Shown here one piece after another: positions 7,382 to 15,926 of a DNA stretch of 54,247 nucleotides (the first letter of the stretch is position 1; each line of letters opens with the position of its first letter). The DNA is from an uncultured Prevotellaceae bacterium (GTDB lineage: Bacteria > Bacteroidota > Bacteroidia > Bacteroidales > Muribaculaceae): positions 1-54,247 of the forward strand of contig CAMZFV010000019.1 of assembly GCA_947306175.1 (NCBI GenBank), given 5' to 3'. The notes beneath the pieces are model-generated. The model did not search any database and was not told the DNA's origin. It saw nothing but the letters and a program-made list of their open reading frames with translations. Position numbers and translations under genes: made by a program.

Positions 7382-8920
7382 GTGGTAGCAGAACGGTACA
7401 ACCGCGGCATTCATTGGCCTGCCGTCATCACGGTGGGCATCTTTGCTGTGCTTGCATTGCTCTTGACATCGTGGGACTCCTATCTGTATGACCTGTGGCA
7501 GCACCATGACGTCATCTGGTTCTATGCCTGCGGCAAGGCATGGATGAACGGGCTGATCCCCTACGTGGACTTTGCCGACAGCAAAGGTCCGTTGTTGTGG
7601 CTCATCTACGGCATAGGCTACCTGTTGTGTCCCAGCAGCTATGTGGGATGCTACTGGATTTCATGCGTCCTTTACACCATCATTTTCTACCAGTGCTACA
7701 AGTGTGCAATGCTGTTCAAGCGCGACTCCCGTCTAGCACTGACGGCAGTGGTATTGAGCGCCCTGTTCTTCCTGGGATCGGCCACCCACATCGAGGTTCG
7801 CACCGAGGATTACTGCTACCCCTTCATGCTCCCGCTGTTCTACCGGTTCCTGCGCCACACCATCAACCGTGAGGCCAATCCGCGCTTTGCTCAGCGATCG
7901 GTTATGTTGCTGGGGTTGGCGCTGGGTGCCACCCTGCTCATCAAGTACAGTTGCACCCTGATGATAGGCGTATTCATCCCATACTTCTGCTTCATCGTGC
8001 CCCGTCGCTGTAACTATTCTGTCATCAAGGCGATTGGTTGGTGTGCGTTGGCCTTTGTGCTCACACTGGCGCCCATGGTGGCCGTGCTTGCCGCCCAAGG
8101 ATGCCTGGGAGCGTTTATCAACGAATATTTCCTTGTCACGATGGGCACATTCGGCAACCTGCATGGCAGCGCTATCACTCCAGGCAGCATCCTGATGCTG
8201 TTTACAAGCAAGCGCCTGTTGATCTTTATTACGGCCATCGCCATTGGCATGGTGATATATTTCCTGCGGGTATCGACAGGCAGAATCTTTGCGCTGATTG
8301 CGCTGGTCTGGTTCCTCGCTGTCATACTGCTAAACGGTACCGACAGCATCTACTTCAACGTGCTCTCCCTGTTCACCGTTTTGTTTGCAGGACTCGTCGT
8401 TCAATTATTGGGCAGATGGTTACACCATCGTGTCGCCGTTGCCGCAGTGGCGGTGGCAGTGCTGGCAGCACTGTTCCTGATGACCGACAGGATGTCGTTG
8501 TTCAACCGATCGACACCCGAACAAACCGCATGGTATTACTATGCGCATCTCATGAACCAGTACCAGGCACCCCGCACGCTCTATCTGTCATGCCATGACC
8601 ATGGCGAGGGCGTTCCATCGGGAGCACTCCCGGCTTGCAAGTACTGGAGCCTGCAAATGGGCTACACGCCTCAGATGGAGTCAGACCAGGTCAATGCTGT
8701 CACTCACGGATTGTGTGACGTTGTTTTTGTCATGTCGGACAACGCCGAGAAGAGGAGCCTGCTAGAGAGCAAGGGGTTCCACCGCTATGATTTTACCGAC
8801 ATCGGCGTGGGTGAGCCAATGTTCCCCCACTACCTCTTGTATAGTTCACGTGAACTGGACACTTCGTCATTCAAAGTGCCATCATCCACGGACATACTAC
8901 TCAAACGAAATATTAATTAA
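7382..8920 (+). CDS. Polytopic membrane protein, GT-C (PMT/ArnT-like) glycosyltransferase type
   Basis: This 512-residue protein has about ten predicted membrane segments followed by a soluble C-terminal part of roughly 100 residues. The first extracytoplasmic loop reads HHDVIWFYACGKAWMNG, then PYVDFADSKGPLLWLIYG. This is the layout of GT-C enzymes, in which an acidic residue after the first helix and a D-x-KGPL motif form the catalytic loop. Such enzymes move a sugar from a lipid carrier to an acceptor outside the membrane; donor and acceptor are unknown here. The start is GTG at 7382 because no in-frame ATG occurs before the first membrane segment. A CTG at 7331 would be the only earlier option after the in-frame stop. 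Confidence 0.75.
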   Translation: MVAERYNRGIHWPAVITVGIFAVLALLLTSWDSYLYDLWQHHDVIWFYACGKAWMNGLIPYVDFADSKGPLLWLIYGIGYLLCPSSYVGCYWISCVLYTIIFYQCYKCAMLFKRDSRLALTAVVLSALFFLGSATHIEVRTEDYCYPFMLPLFYRFLRHTINREANPRFAQRSVMLLGLALGATLLIKYSCTLMIGVFIPYFCFIVPRRCNYSVIKAIGWCALAFVLTLAPMVAVLAAQGCLGAFINEYFLVTMGTFGNLHGSAITPGSILMLFTSKRLLIFITAIAIGMVIYFLRVSTGRIFALIALVWFLAVILLNGTDSIYFNVLSLFTVLFAGLVVQLLGRWLHHRVAVAAVAVAVLAALFLMTDRMSLFNRSTPEQTAWYYYAHLMNQYQAPRTLYLSCHDHGEGVPSGALPACKYWSLQMGYTPQMESDQVNAVTHGLCDVVFVMSDNAEKRSLLESKGFHRYDFTDIGVGEPMFPHYLLYSSRELDTSSFKVPSSTDILLKRNIN

Positions 8921-8955
8921 TTCATCATTATTAACCATAAATATCTTTAACAACA

Positions 8956-9345
8956 ATGAAAGCATTAAACACTGATAAGGCACCCGCTGCCATTGGTCCC
9001 TACAGTCAAGGCATCTGCTCTTGCGGTCTCGTTTTCTTGTCGGGTCAGTTGCCCATCGACCCCGAGACTGGCGCTTTCCCCGAGGGAGGCATTAAGGAAC
9101 AGACCCGTCAGAGCCTGCTCAACGCCCGCGCCATCCTCCAGAGCGAAGGCCTCGACCTCAAGCACGTGGTCAAGACTACCGTGCTGCTGAGCGACATCGC
9201 CAACTTCGGCCCGATGAACGAGGTCTATGCCGAGTTCTTCTCCGAGCCATTCCCTGCACGCAGCGCGTTTGCCGTTCGCGATCTGCCTAAAGGCGCCCTC
9301 GTTGAAATCGAGATGATTGCCCGACATGGATTACTTTCTCTCTAG
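8956..9345 (+). CDS. ridA: RidA family enamine/imine deaminase
   Basis: This 129-residue protein is a full-length RidA (YjgF/YER057c/UK114). It starts NTDKAPAAIGPYSQGI, contains VFLSGQLPIDPETG, and ends FPARSAFAVRDLPKGALVEIE. The Arg in FPARSAF is the conserved carboxylate-binding Arg, and the final Glu region completes the active-site cleft of the trimer. RidA hydrolyses reactive 2-aminoacrylate and related enamines released by PLP enzymes. It lies 35 nt after the GT-C gene, probably by chance of position. A weak TATCTTTA at about 8941 could be its promoter. Confidence 0.96.
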   Translation: MKALNTDKAPAAIGPYSQGICSCGLVFLSGQLPIDPETGAFPEGGIKEQTRQSLLNARAILQSEGLDLKHVVKTTVLLSDIANFGPMNEVYAEFFSEPFPARSAFAVRDLPKGALVEIEMIARHGLLSL

Positions 9346-9363
9346 GCTTCAGACTTTAGACAA

Positions 9364-9391
9364 CTAGGGACTAGAAACTAACAACTAGTGA
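9364..9391 (+). repeat. Heptameric repeat CTAGNNA after ridA
   Basis: CTA occurs at 9364, 9371, 9378 and 9385, exactly 7 nt apart, in units such as CTAGGGA and CTAGAAA. Each unit carries TAG or TAA on the coding strand, so all three frames are stopped. It starts 19 nt after the ridA stop and precedes its terminator. Confidence 0.8.
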
Positions 9392-9397
9392 AGGATC

Positions 9398-9430
9398 AAC
9401 AGAGATGCGGTTATCGTGTCTCTGTTTTGT
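9398..9430 (+). terminator. Terminator of ridA
   Basis: AACAGAGA (9398-9405) pairs with TCTCTGTT (9419-9426) around a 13-nt loop and runs into TTTTGTTTG. Confidence 0.75.
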
Positions 9431-9521
9431 TTGTTGATGTGAATAACGGAATTGTGAGGGTAAATTTGAGAAATATTGACAAAAAAAGCACAATTCCAGT
9501 CGCTATAAACTGTATTATTAG

Positions 9522-9529
9522 TACTTTTG
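9522..9529 (+). promoter_or_regulatory. -7 box of the DUF486 gene
   Basis: TACTTTTG followed by CGCC fits TAnnTTTG. Predicted start near 9534, about 30 nt before ATG at 9564. Confidence 0.7.
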
Positions 9530-9563
9530 CGCCGTCAAAACAACAAATGAATATCAACAACAC

Positions 9564-9947
9564 ATGCACTACCTTCAACAATTCTACACCATCGGACTGC
9601 TCATCGTGTCCAATATCTTTATGACCGTAGCATGGTACGGCCACCTAAAACTGCAACAACTCAGAATTTTCACTAGCGACACACCGCTCTATCTTATTAT
9701 CCTGTTATCGTGGCTGTTGGCCCTGCCTGAATATTCGTGCCAAGTGCCCGCAAACCGCATCGGATTTGACGGCAACGGAGGCCCGTTTAATATCATGCAG
9801 CTCAAGGTGATTCAGGAAGTGGTATCATTGACTGTGTTTACAGTGTTTGTCACTATCTGCTTCAATGGTGAGTCCCTGCGCTGGAACCACCTGGCAGCAT
9901 TCATCTGCCTGATCATGGCGGTATTCTTCGTCTTCCACAAGTGGTAA
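9564..9947 (+). CDS. DMT/DUF486 family small membrane protein
   Basis: This 127-residue integral membrane protein has about four membrane segments. It carries the DUF486 (PF04342) signatures SNIFMTVAWYGHLK, PEYSCQVPANRIGF, GPFNIMQLKVIQEVVSL and a C-terminal AVFFVFHKW. The family is related to small drug/metabolite transporters, but no substrate is established. The start at 9564 follows a good promoter by about 30 nt. The ATG at 9547 is in another frame. It appears monocistronic and ends in a spacer with heptameric repeats but no clear terminator hairpin. Confidence 0.9.
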   Translation: MHYLQQFYTIGLLIVSNIFMTVAWYGHLKLQQLRIFTSDTPLYLIILLSWLLALPEYSCQVPANRIGFDGNGGPFNIMQLKVIQEVVSLTVFTVFVTICFNGESLRWNHLAAFICLIMAVFFVFHKW

Positions 9948-9955
9948 TTCCGTGG

Positions 9956-9983
9956 TTAGAGATTAGTGATTAGTGATTAGTGA
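9956..9983 (+). repeat. Heptameric repeat ATTAGTG after the DUF486 gene
   Basis: TTAG occurs at 9956, 9963, 9970 and 9977 with an exact 7-nt period (GTTAGAG, then ATTAGTG three times). It begins 9 nt after the TAA stop. The convergent spacer 9948-10007 has no terminator hairpin that I can see, so the repeat occupies the position where one would be expected. Confidence 0.85.
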
Positions 9984-10007
9984 GGTTTGTACTAGCTCTT
10001 TTATTAT

Positions 10008-10562
10008 TTAGGGGGTGAATAATGCGGTGACCAGGGTAATGTGCTTGGGGAGGGAACCGTCGGCACTCCATTCCAAGTTGATGCCCAGCAGGTCACGGGT
10101 CATGGTCACGAGGTCGAAGCCGACGGATTCCAATGAGTGGCGCATTTTGTCGGGGTGGCGGCAGGGTTTGCCCTCGGGGCGTGTGCAACCCTCGGGGCAT
10201 AATGAGCAGCGGAAGGTGAAACAGCGGCTGCCTGGGGTATTGCGTTCCATCTCATAAAGGCGCGGCAAGAGGGTTTTCCACACCTGCTCCATCGCTTCAC
10301 GACCAGTCGCCGAGGCTTGTTCGGCAGTTTTACAGGCGGCACGGGTCTGCTCGTCGAATTCGATGGTCGTGGCCATGATCGTCACGGTCTTGAAGCCGTC
10401 ACTGACATCGCGAGGGTCGAAATCAAACGGGGGGCAACTCCATACTTTGCCATAGGACGGGCACTGCTCGCAGAACGTCCTGATGCGTTCCACGTCACGG
10501 TAACGACGGATGAAGTCGTCGGCGCCTATCGTTACTTTATGTTCGGTCACTGTATAATTCAT
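10008..10562 (-). CDS. DUF2284 predicted metal-binding protein
   Basis: This 184-residue protein is Cys-rich with the DUF2284 (PF10050) pattern. CEQCPSYGKVWSCPPF is near residue 31. A second cluster, FRCSLCPEGCTRPEGKPCRHP, is followed by DKMRHSLESVGFDL. The spacing of the cysteines suggests a bound metal or iron-sulfur cluster; no reaction is known. The ATG at 10562 lies 5 nt from a TAATTTTG box, predicting a leaderless mRNA. It is divergent from the HAD gene and shares a compact promoter region with it. Confidence 0.9.
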   Translation of the reverse strand: MNYTVTEHKVTIGADDFIRRYRDVERIRTFCEQCPSYGKVWSCPPFDFDPRDVSDGFKTVTIMATTIEFDEQTRAACKTAEQASATGREAMEQVWKTLLPRLYEMERNTPGSRCFTFRCSLCPEGCTRPEGKPCRHPDKMRHSLESVGFDLVTMTRDLLGINLEWSADGSLPKHITLVTALFTP

Positions 10563-10567
10563 AGTTG

Positions 10568-10575
10568 CAAAATTA
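10568..10575 (-). promoter_or_regulatory. -7 box of the DUF2284 gene, 5 nt before ATG
   Basis: TAATTTTG on the minus strand ends 5 nt before the ATG at 10562. It lies only 12 bp from the plus-strand -7 box of the HAD gene, so the two polymerases would compete for the same DNA. Confidence 0.7.
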
Positions 10576-10587
10576 CTGGAAAGCGAC

Positions 10588-10595
10588 TACCTTTG
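10588..10595 (+). promoter_or_regulatory. -7 box of the HAD gene
   Basis: TACCTTTG followed by CAAA matches TAnnTTTG. Predicted start near 10600, about 23 nt before ATG at 10623. Confidence 0.7.
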
Positions 10596-10622
10596 CAAAC
10601 AATTAAAAAAAAAATACTCATC

Positions 10623-11267
10623 ATGAATCAAAACAACGATAACAAGATGCACGTGGTGTTTGACTTGGGAGGTGTTGTGTTTCGCCTCGACAAGATGATT
10701 GCCATCGAGCGGTTTAAGGAAATCGGAGTGGCGCGAGTCGAGGAATATCTTGACGACTATGCCCAGAAAGGAATTTTCGGCGAACTGGAGGAAGGCCTGA
10801 TCTCGGCAGAACAGTACCGTGAGCAGTTGAGTCGCATCGTGGGCAAGGAATTGACGATGACGCAGTTGGAATATGCTTGGACAGGCTACGCCGCCGAATT
10901 GTACCAGCGCAATTTTGACGCCCTGTTGCGGCTGCGCCGTGAAGGATTCCCCGTCGCGCTGTTGTCCAATACCAACCCGTTCATGATGAAGTGGGCACGC
11001 AGCAACGCCTTCGACGGCCACGGTCACAGCCTTGACCACTACTTCGACCGCCTTTACTTGAGCTACGAGATGCGCATGATGAAGCCCTCGCCCGAAATCT
11101 TCAAGGCAATGATTGAAGGTGAACGGACCACCCCCGACAATATCCTTTTCATCGACGACAGCGCCCGCAACTGTGAGGCCTCAGCGGCACTCGGCATCCA
11201 AACGCTGAATCCCGATAATGGCGGAGACTGGCGTCCCGCAGTGTTCAAGGCGGTGGGGCTGGAGTAA
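10623..11267 (+). CDS. HAD family hydrolase (HAD-IA, YihX-like)
   Basis: This 214-residue protein has all four HAD motifs. Motif I is VVFDLGGVVF with the nucleophile Asp. Motif II is LLSNTN, motif III is the Lys in MKPSPEIF, and motif IV is ILFIDDS. The second Asp of the usual DxD is replaced by Gly (DLG), as in the YihX and epoxide-hydrolase-like subgroup of HAD-IA. A sugar-phosphate phosphatase role is plausible but not shown. The ATG at 10623 is preferred over earlier in-frame codons because those overlap the promoter and the divergent gene. Confidence 0.88.
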   Translation: MNQNNDNKMHVVFDLGGVVFRLDKMIAIERFKEIGVARVEEYLDDYAQKGIFGELEEGLISAEQYREQLSRIVGKELTMTQLEYAWTGYAAELYQRNFDALLRLRREGFPVALLSNTNPFMMKWARSNAFDGHGHSLDHYFDRLYLSYEMRMMKPSPEIFKAMIEGERTTPDNILFIDDSARNCEASAALGIQTLNPDNGGDWRPAVFKAVGLE

Positions 11268-11293
11268 CTGGACCCACTGTACAGTATACAACA

Positions 11294-11325
11294 AAGAAGG
11301 AGGCCTGTTGGGTCTCCTTCTTTTA
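11294..11325. terminator. Bidirectional terminator
   Basis: AAGAAGGAG (11294-11302) pairs with CTCCTTCTT (11314-11322), followed by TTT on the plus strand and TTGTTG on the minus strand. It separates the convergent HAD and S9 peptidase genes. Confidence 0.85.
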
Positions 11326-11347
11326 TTGGATAGTCAATTGGCTATAA

Positions 11348-13558
11348 TCAGTTTTTCTTTTCCTCGGCAGGGGCGATGAGGGTTGTGGCTGCCTTAGCGG
11401 CGGCAATGGAGTCCTGCTGGGCCTTGTAGGCCTTTGCGGGCTCACTGTCGGGTTTCAACCACGTGTCAAGCCACTTGAAGAACTCGCGTTGCCAGAGGAT
11501 GCTGTTCTGGGGCTTGAGAATCCAGTGGTTCTCGTCGGGGAAGAGCAGCAAGCGGGCAGGCAGACCCTTGATCTTGGCGGCATTGAATGCCTGGCAAGCC
11601 TGAGTGAAGACAATGCGATAATCGAGTTCGCCTGCGGTACACATGATCGGGGTATCCCAATTCTGCACGTAGTTCTTGGGGTTGGCCAGGGTGTAAGAGC
11701 GCTGTGCAACAGCGTTGTTCTTATCCCAATACGGACCACCGAGATCCCACTGCACGAACCACATCTCCTCGGTCTCCAGGTACTGAGCTTCAAGGTTGAA
11801 GATACCGGCATGTGCGAGGAAGCAAGCGAAACGCTTGTTGTGGTTACCAGCAAGGAAGTAAACCGAATAGCCACCATAGCTAGCGCCGACAGCACCGATG
11901 TGGTCACCATCGATGTAAGGCTCGTTCTTCATGTAATCTACAGCGCTGAGGTAGTCACGCATGTTCTGGCCACCGTAGTCGCCACTGATCTGGGCATTCC
12001 ACTCGGTGCCGAAGCCCGGCAGACCGCGGCGGTTGGGCAGAATAACGATGTAGCCGTTGCTGGCCATGATGCGCATATTCCAGCGATAGCTCCAGAACTG
12101 GCTTACAGGCGATTGGGGTCCACCCTCGCAGAAGAGGATAGCAGGATACTTCTTGTTAGGATCGAAGTTGGGCGGATAGCATACCCACGTTGTCATCAAC
12201 TTACCGTCGGTGGTGGGAATCATGCGCTTCTCGATGCCGATGGGATCCACTTGGGCAAGCATCTCGTCATTGACATGGGTGAGCTGAACAGGTTCCTTGC
12301 CCATCTGCACGCTAACGACCTCGTTGGGGGTCTGGTAGCTCTGACGGCAGGCAATAACTGTCTCGTTGTCGACGAATGACATGCTATTGAAGTCGCAAAC
12401 GCCCATGGCAACGGTATCGACCTTCTGAGTAGCCACTTCCATGCGGAAGATGGGCTGTACACCCTGGAACGGGCAGATGAAGTAAATGAACTTCTCGTCG
12501 GGCGACCAAGCGATATCATCCACGCTGTAGTCCCAGTTCTCGGTGAGGTCTTTCTTATTTCCAGCGGCATCCATGAAGAAGATGCGGTTCTTGTCGGCCT
12601 CATAGCCGTCATGCTCCATGGAGAGCCAAGCCATCTCACCCTTGCTGTTGATGATGGGATAGGTGTCATAGCCCATCATGCCCTGGGTGAGGTTCTCGGT
12701 CTTGCCAGTTTCCAAATCATACTTGTAGAGGTCGCTATTTGTCGAGAAGGCATACTCCTTACCCGTTTTCTTGCGGCAAACATACACAAGGCTCTTGCTG
12801 TCGGGGGTCCAAGCCAACGACTCGATGCCACCCCACGGCTTCATGGGCGACTCGTAGGGCTCACCCTCAAGGACGTCCTTCACGTTACCTGCCTTGCTGC
12901 CGTCATAGTCGGCGACAAAGGGATGAGGAATGGTGGTTACCCACTCGTCCCAGTGCTTGTACATCATGTCGTCGTAGATTTTGCCAGTGGTCTTCTCCAG
13001 ATCGGGATAGATGTCTTGGGCCGTTTGGCCATACTTCACCTGAGAAATCATGACCACACGCTTCTCGTCGGGCGAGAAAATAAAGCCCTCGATGCCATCC
13101 TCGACATTGCTCACGCAGTTGCGGCCACCGCCGTCGGCATTCATGGTCCACAACTGGGGCGTCTTGCCTTCGCCTTCATCCTTATAGATGAAAGCGATCT
13201 TCTTACCACCGTCAATCCACACATAGTTGCTCTCACTGTTGGGCGTGTTAGTGATCTGGCGGGCGTTTTGGCCGTCAACATCCATGACCCAGAGGTCGCA
13301 GTTGCCCTTGTTGGTGGCGATGTCATAATAGGTCACGCCATACAGGACTTTCTTGCCATCGGGCGACACCTGGGGACCGCCCACGCGTCCCAACTGGTTA
13401 AGGAATTCGGGAGTGAACTCTTTCTTTTCCATTTTGGCAGAGGGTTGTTCGGTGGCAGGTGCCTGACTGGGAGCTGCAGCCTCCTGCTTGGAGCAGGTGG
13501 AAGAACTCAACAAGGCCAACACCGCAACCGACATTGCTGTTAACTTTAATAATTTCAT
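11348..13558 (-). CDS. S9 family prolyl-oligopeptidase-like peptidase, exported
   Basis: This 736-residue serine peptidase has an N-terminal beta-propeller built from WD40/PD40-like repeats (for example SPDEKRVVMISQ and WSPDEKFIYFI), then a C-terminal alpha/beta-hydrolase. The nucleophile Ser560 is in VGASYGGYS; the Asp is in AGELDYRIVF and the His in PDENHWIL. The N terminus is hydrophobic and ends LLSSSTCS. That Cys is a likely lipid attachment site, although the -3 position is Ser rather than Leu, so lipidation is inferred. It probably trims peptides in the periplasm, like DPP or acylaminoacyl peptidases. It is divergent from the GH92 pair. Confidence 0.93.
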   Translation of the reverse strand: MKLLKLTAMSVAVLALLSSSTCSKQEAAAPSQAPATEQPSAKMEKKEFTPEFLNQLGRVGGPQVSPDGKKVLYGVTYYDIATNKGNCDLWVMDVDGQNARQITNTPNSESNYVWIDGGKKIAFIYKDEGEGKTPQLWTMNADGGGRNCVSNVEDGIEGFIFSPDEKRVVMISQVKYGQTAQDIYPDLEKTTGKIYDDMMYKHWDEWVTTIPHPFVADYDGSKAGNVKDVLEGEPYESPMKPWGGIESLAWTPDSKSLVYVCRKKTGKEYAFSTNSDLYKYDLETGKTENLTQGMMGYDTYPIINSKGEMAWLSMEHDGYEADKNRIFFMDAAGNKKDLTENWDYSVDDIAWSPDEKFIYFICPFQGVQPIFRMEVATQKVDTVAMGVCDFNSMSFVDNETVIACRQSYQTPNEVVSVQMGKEPVQLTHVNDEMLAQVDPIGIEKRMIPTTDGKLMTTWVCYPPNFDPNKKYPAILFCEGGPQSPVSQFWSYRWNMRIMASNGYIVILPNRRGLPGFGTEWNAQISGDYGGQNMRDYLSAVDYMKNEPYIDGDHIGAVGASYGGYSVYFLAGNHNKRFACFLAHAGIFNLEAQYLETEEMWFVQWDLGGPYWDKNNAVAQRSYTLANPKNYVQNWDTPIMCTAGELDYRIVFTQACQAFNAAKIKGLPARLLLFPDENHWILKPQNSILWQREFFKWLDTWLKPDSEPAKAYKAQQDSIAAAKAATTLIAPAEEKKN

Positions 13559-13615
13559 AGTGTTGTACTGTTAATGATGTATTTAGTTAAATTGGTTTTC
13601 AGACGTTTTAACCCA

Positions 13616-13623
13616 CAAAGATA
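13616..13623 (-). promoter_or_regulatory. -7 box of the S9 peptidase gene
   Basis: TATCTTTG followed by TGGG on the minus strand is an excellent match. Predicted start near 13611, about 53 nt before the ATG. Confidence 0.75.
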
Positions 13624-13676
13624 GTCATTTCTTGAAAACAAGCCGCCAATCATTGTGGAAATTTCTCAATTATTTA

Positions 13677-13684
13677 TATATTTG
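13677..13684 (+). promoter_or_regulatory. -7 box of the GH92 operon
   Basis: TATATTTG followed by CGAT matches TAnnTTTG. Predicted start near 13689, about 27 nt before ATG at 13716. Confidence 0.7.
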
Positions 13685-13715
13685 CGATTCTAAAACCAAT
13701 AATATCATTTCGTTT

Positions 13716-15926
13716 ATGAGGAGAATTACCTTTATACTGATATTACTTGCGGCCAGCCTGTCAATTATGGCAAGTGCGCAAAATGGCCTGTCCAGTCCCC
13801 AGAAACACCATTCGGTTCACAGCGAATGGGTAAATCCACGAATCGGCACGGGCGGGCACGGGCATGTGTTCTATGGGGCCAACGTGCCGTTTGGCTATGT
13901 TCAGTTGGGCCCCACCGAGCACACGCGCGGCTGGGACTGGTGCTCGGGCTATCATGAGAGCGACTCGGTGCTCATCGGCTTCGGACACCAACACCTGAGC
14001 GGAACGGGCATCGGCGACCTGGGTGATGTGGCACTGCTACCCGTGACCAGCCGCGAGCAACGCGAGGTCATTTTCAGCCACAAGGACGAGAGCGTCAGAC
14101 CCGGCTACTACAACGTGACACTGCGTGACGGCGGCAAGCCATACGTCGTGGTGGAATTGACTGCCACTCAACGCACAGGTATGCACCGCTACTCCTTTAC
14201 TGAAGACCTCGACTCCATCAGACTTCTCCTCGACCTGGGTCAAGGCGTCGGCTGGGATACTCCCAAACAAATGATGATGAAGCAAACATCACCACGAAAT
14301 ATCGTCGGCTACCGTTATTCATCGGGATGGGCCAGAGACCAGAAGGTCTTCTTCGTCATAGAATTCCAGCAAGATGTGACGCTAGAGAAACTGAATGGCG
14401 ACACTATAGGCATTATCTCAGCACCAAACATCGCAGGTCCTATTTCCCCGCTGGTTGTCAAAGTGGGACTGTCGGCCGTGAGCATCGAGAATGCCAAGGA
14501 AAACCTTGCCCTAGAAAATCCAGGCTGGGAGTTTTATGATATTGCCCGGGATGCCTGGAGGGCTTGGGCAGACGAGCTGGACAAAATCGTCATTGAAACC
14601 GACAACGAGGATGACCGCACGGTATTCTACACCGCGTTGTATCATACGATGGTAGCCCCGTCGGTGTTCAATGACGTGAATGGTGAATATCGCGGTGCCG
14701 ACGGCGTTGTTCATAAGGGTGATTTCACCAACTACACTACCCTATCGCTGTGGGACACCTACCGTGCCGCCCACCCCTTGCAGACGATCATCCACCGCGA
14801 GAAGCAGCACGACATGGCACAGACATTCCTGCACATCTTTGAGCAGCAGGGCAAACTACCCGTGTGGCACCTGATGGGCAACGAGACCGACTGCATGGTG
14901 GGCAATCCCGGTGTGCCTGTACTCGCTGACCTAGTGCTGAAAGGCTTTGACGTGGACACCAAGGCAGCCCTTAAAGCGATGACCACCAGCGCGATGCTTG
15001 ACGAGCGGTCGATGGGTCTGCTGAAGCAATACGGTTACATCCCCTACGATTTGGAGCCTGACAAAGAGACCGTCGCAAAGGGGCTGGAATATGCCCTTGC
15101 CGACTGGTGCATCGCCCGCGTCGCTGAAGTCGCCAGTGACAAAGAAAACCATGACTACTTCCTGAACCGCAGCAAGTCCTACCAACACTTCTTTGACAAG
15201 GAGTTGAAATTCATGCGCGGCAAGGATTCGAAGGGCAACTTCCGTGATATCAAGGACTTTGACCCGCTATCGACCAAGCACCGCAACGACGACTACTGCG
15301 AGGGCAACGCCTGGCAATACACCTGGCTGGTGCCTCACGATGTTCATGGGCTGGTGAAGTTGTTTGGCGGCGAGAAAGCATTTGTCGCCAAACTCGACTC
15401 GCTGTTTATCATCGAGGGCGATTTGGGCGAGGAGGCTTCACCCGACGTGTCGGGACTTATCGGGCAGTATGCCCACGGCAATGAGCCCAGCCACCACATT
15501 ATTTATATGTATAACTACGTGGGACAACCGTGGAAGGCGGCACGTCTCATCCGTCAAGTGCTGAAGGGGCAGTACCGCAACGATGTGGACGGCCTGTCGG
15601 GCAACGAGGATGTGGGCCAGATGTCGGCATGGTATGTCCTGTCATCCATTGGCCTGTATCAGGAAGAGCCAGCCGGAGGCAAGTACATCATCGGTTCACC
15701 GCTATTTAACGAGGCGACCCTCAATGTGGGCGATGGCAAGACGTTCACTGTCAAGACCGTGAACAACAGCGACGAGAACATCTACGTCCAAAGCGCCAAA
15801 CTCAACGGCAAGCGTTATGACAAGAGTTACATCGACTACCGCGACATCATCGCTGGCGGTACCCTGGAACTTGTCATGGGACCCAAACCTAGCAAATGGG
15901 GCACGAAAAAGAATTCTAGACCATGA
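13716..15926 (+). CDS. GH92 family alpha-mannosidase (first of pair)
   Basis: This 736-residue exo-alpha-mannosidase of family GH92 has a signal peptide (MRRITFILILLAASLSIMAS). An N-terminal beta-sandwich contains NPRIGTGGHGHVFYGANVPF. The (alpha/alpha)6 domain carries the catalytic-acid motif CEGNAWQYTW and the catalytic-base/calcium region LSGNEDVGQMSAWYVLSS. GH92 enzymes remove alpha-linked mannose from N-glycans or yeast mannan; the exact linkage cannot be read off. The ATG at 13716 begins the signal peptide and follows the promoter by about 30 nt; the frame is open earlier but across the promoter. Its TGA overlaps the next ATG, so the two mannosidases are translationally coupled. Confidence 0.95.
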   Translation: MRRITFILILLAASLSIMASAQNGLSSPQKHHSVHSEWVNPRIGTGGHGHVFYGANVPFGYVQLGPTEHTRGWDWCSGYHESDSVLIGFGHQHLSGTGIGDLGDVALLPVTSREQREVIFSHKDESVRPGYYNVTLRDGGKPYVVVELTATQRTGMHRYSFTEDLDSIRLLLDLGQGVGWDTPKQMMMKQTSPRNIVGYRYSSGWARDQKVFFVIEFQQDVTLEKLNGDTIGIISAPNIAGPISPLVVKVGLSAVSIENAKENLALENPGWEFYDIARDAWRAWADELDKIVIETDNEDDRTVFYTALYHTMVAPSVFNDVNGEYRGADGVVHKGDFTNYTTLSLWDTYRAAHPLQTIIHREKQHDMAQTFLHIFEQQGKLPVWHLMGNETDCMVGNPGVPVLADLVLKGFDVDTKAALKAMTTSAMLDERSMGLLKQYGYIPYDLEPDKETVAKGLEYALADWCIARVAEVASDKENHDYFLNRSKSYQHFFDKELKFMRGKDSKGNFRDIKDFDPLSTKHRNDDYCEGNAWQYTWLVPHDVHGLVKLFGGEKAFVAKLDSLFIIEGDLGEEASPDVSGLIGQYAHGNEPSHHIIYMYNYVGQPWKAARLIRQVLKGQYRNDVDGLSGNEDVGQMSAWYVLSSIGLYQEEPAGGKYIIGSPLFNEATLNVGDGKTFTVKTVNNSDENIYVQSAKLNGKRYDKSYIDYRDIIAGGTLELVMGPKPSKWGTKKNSRP

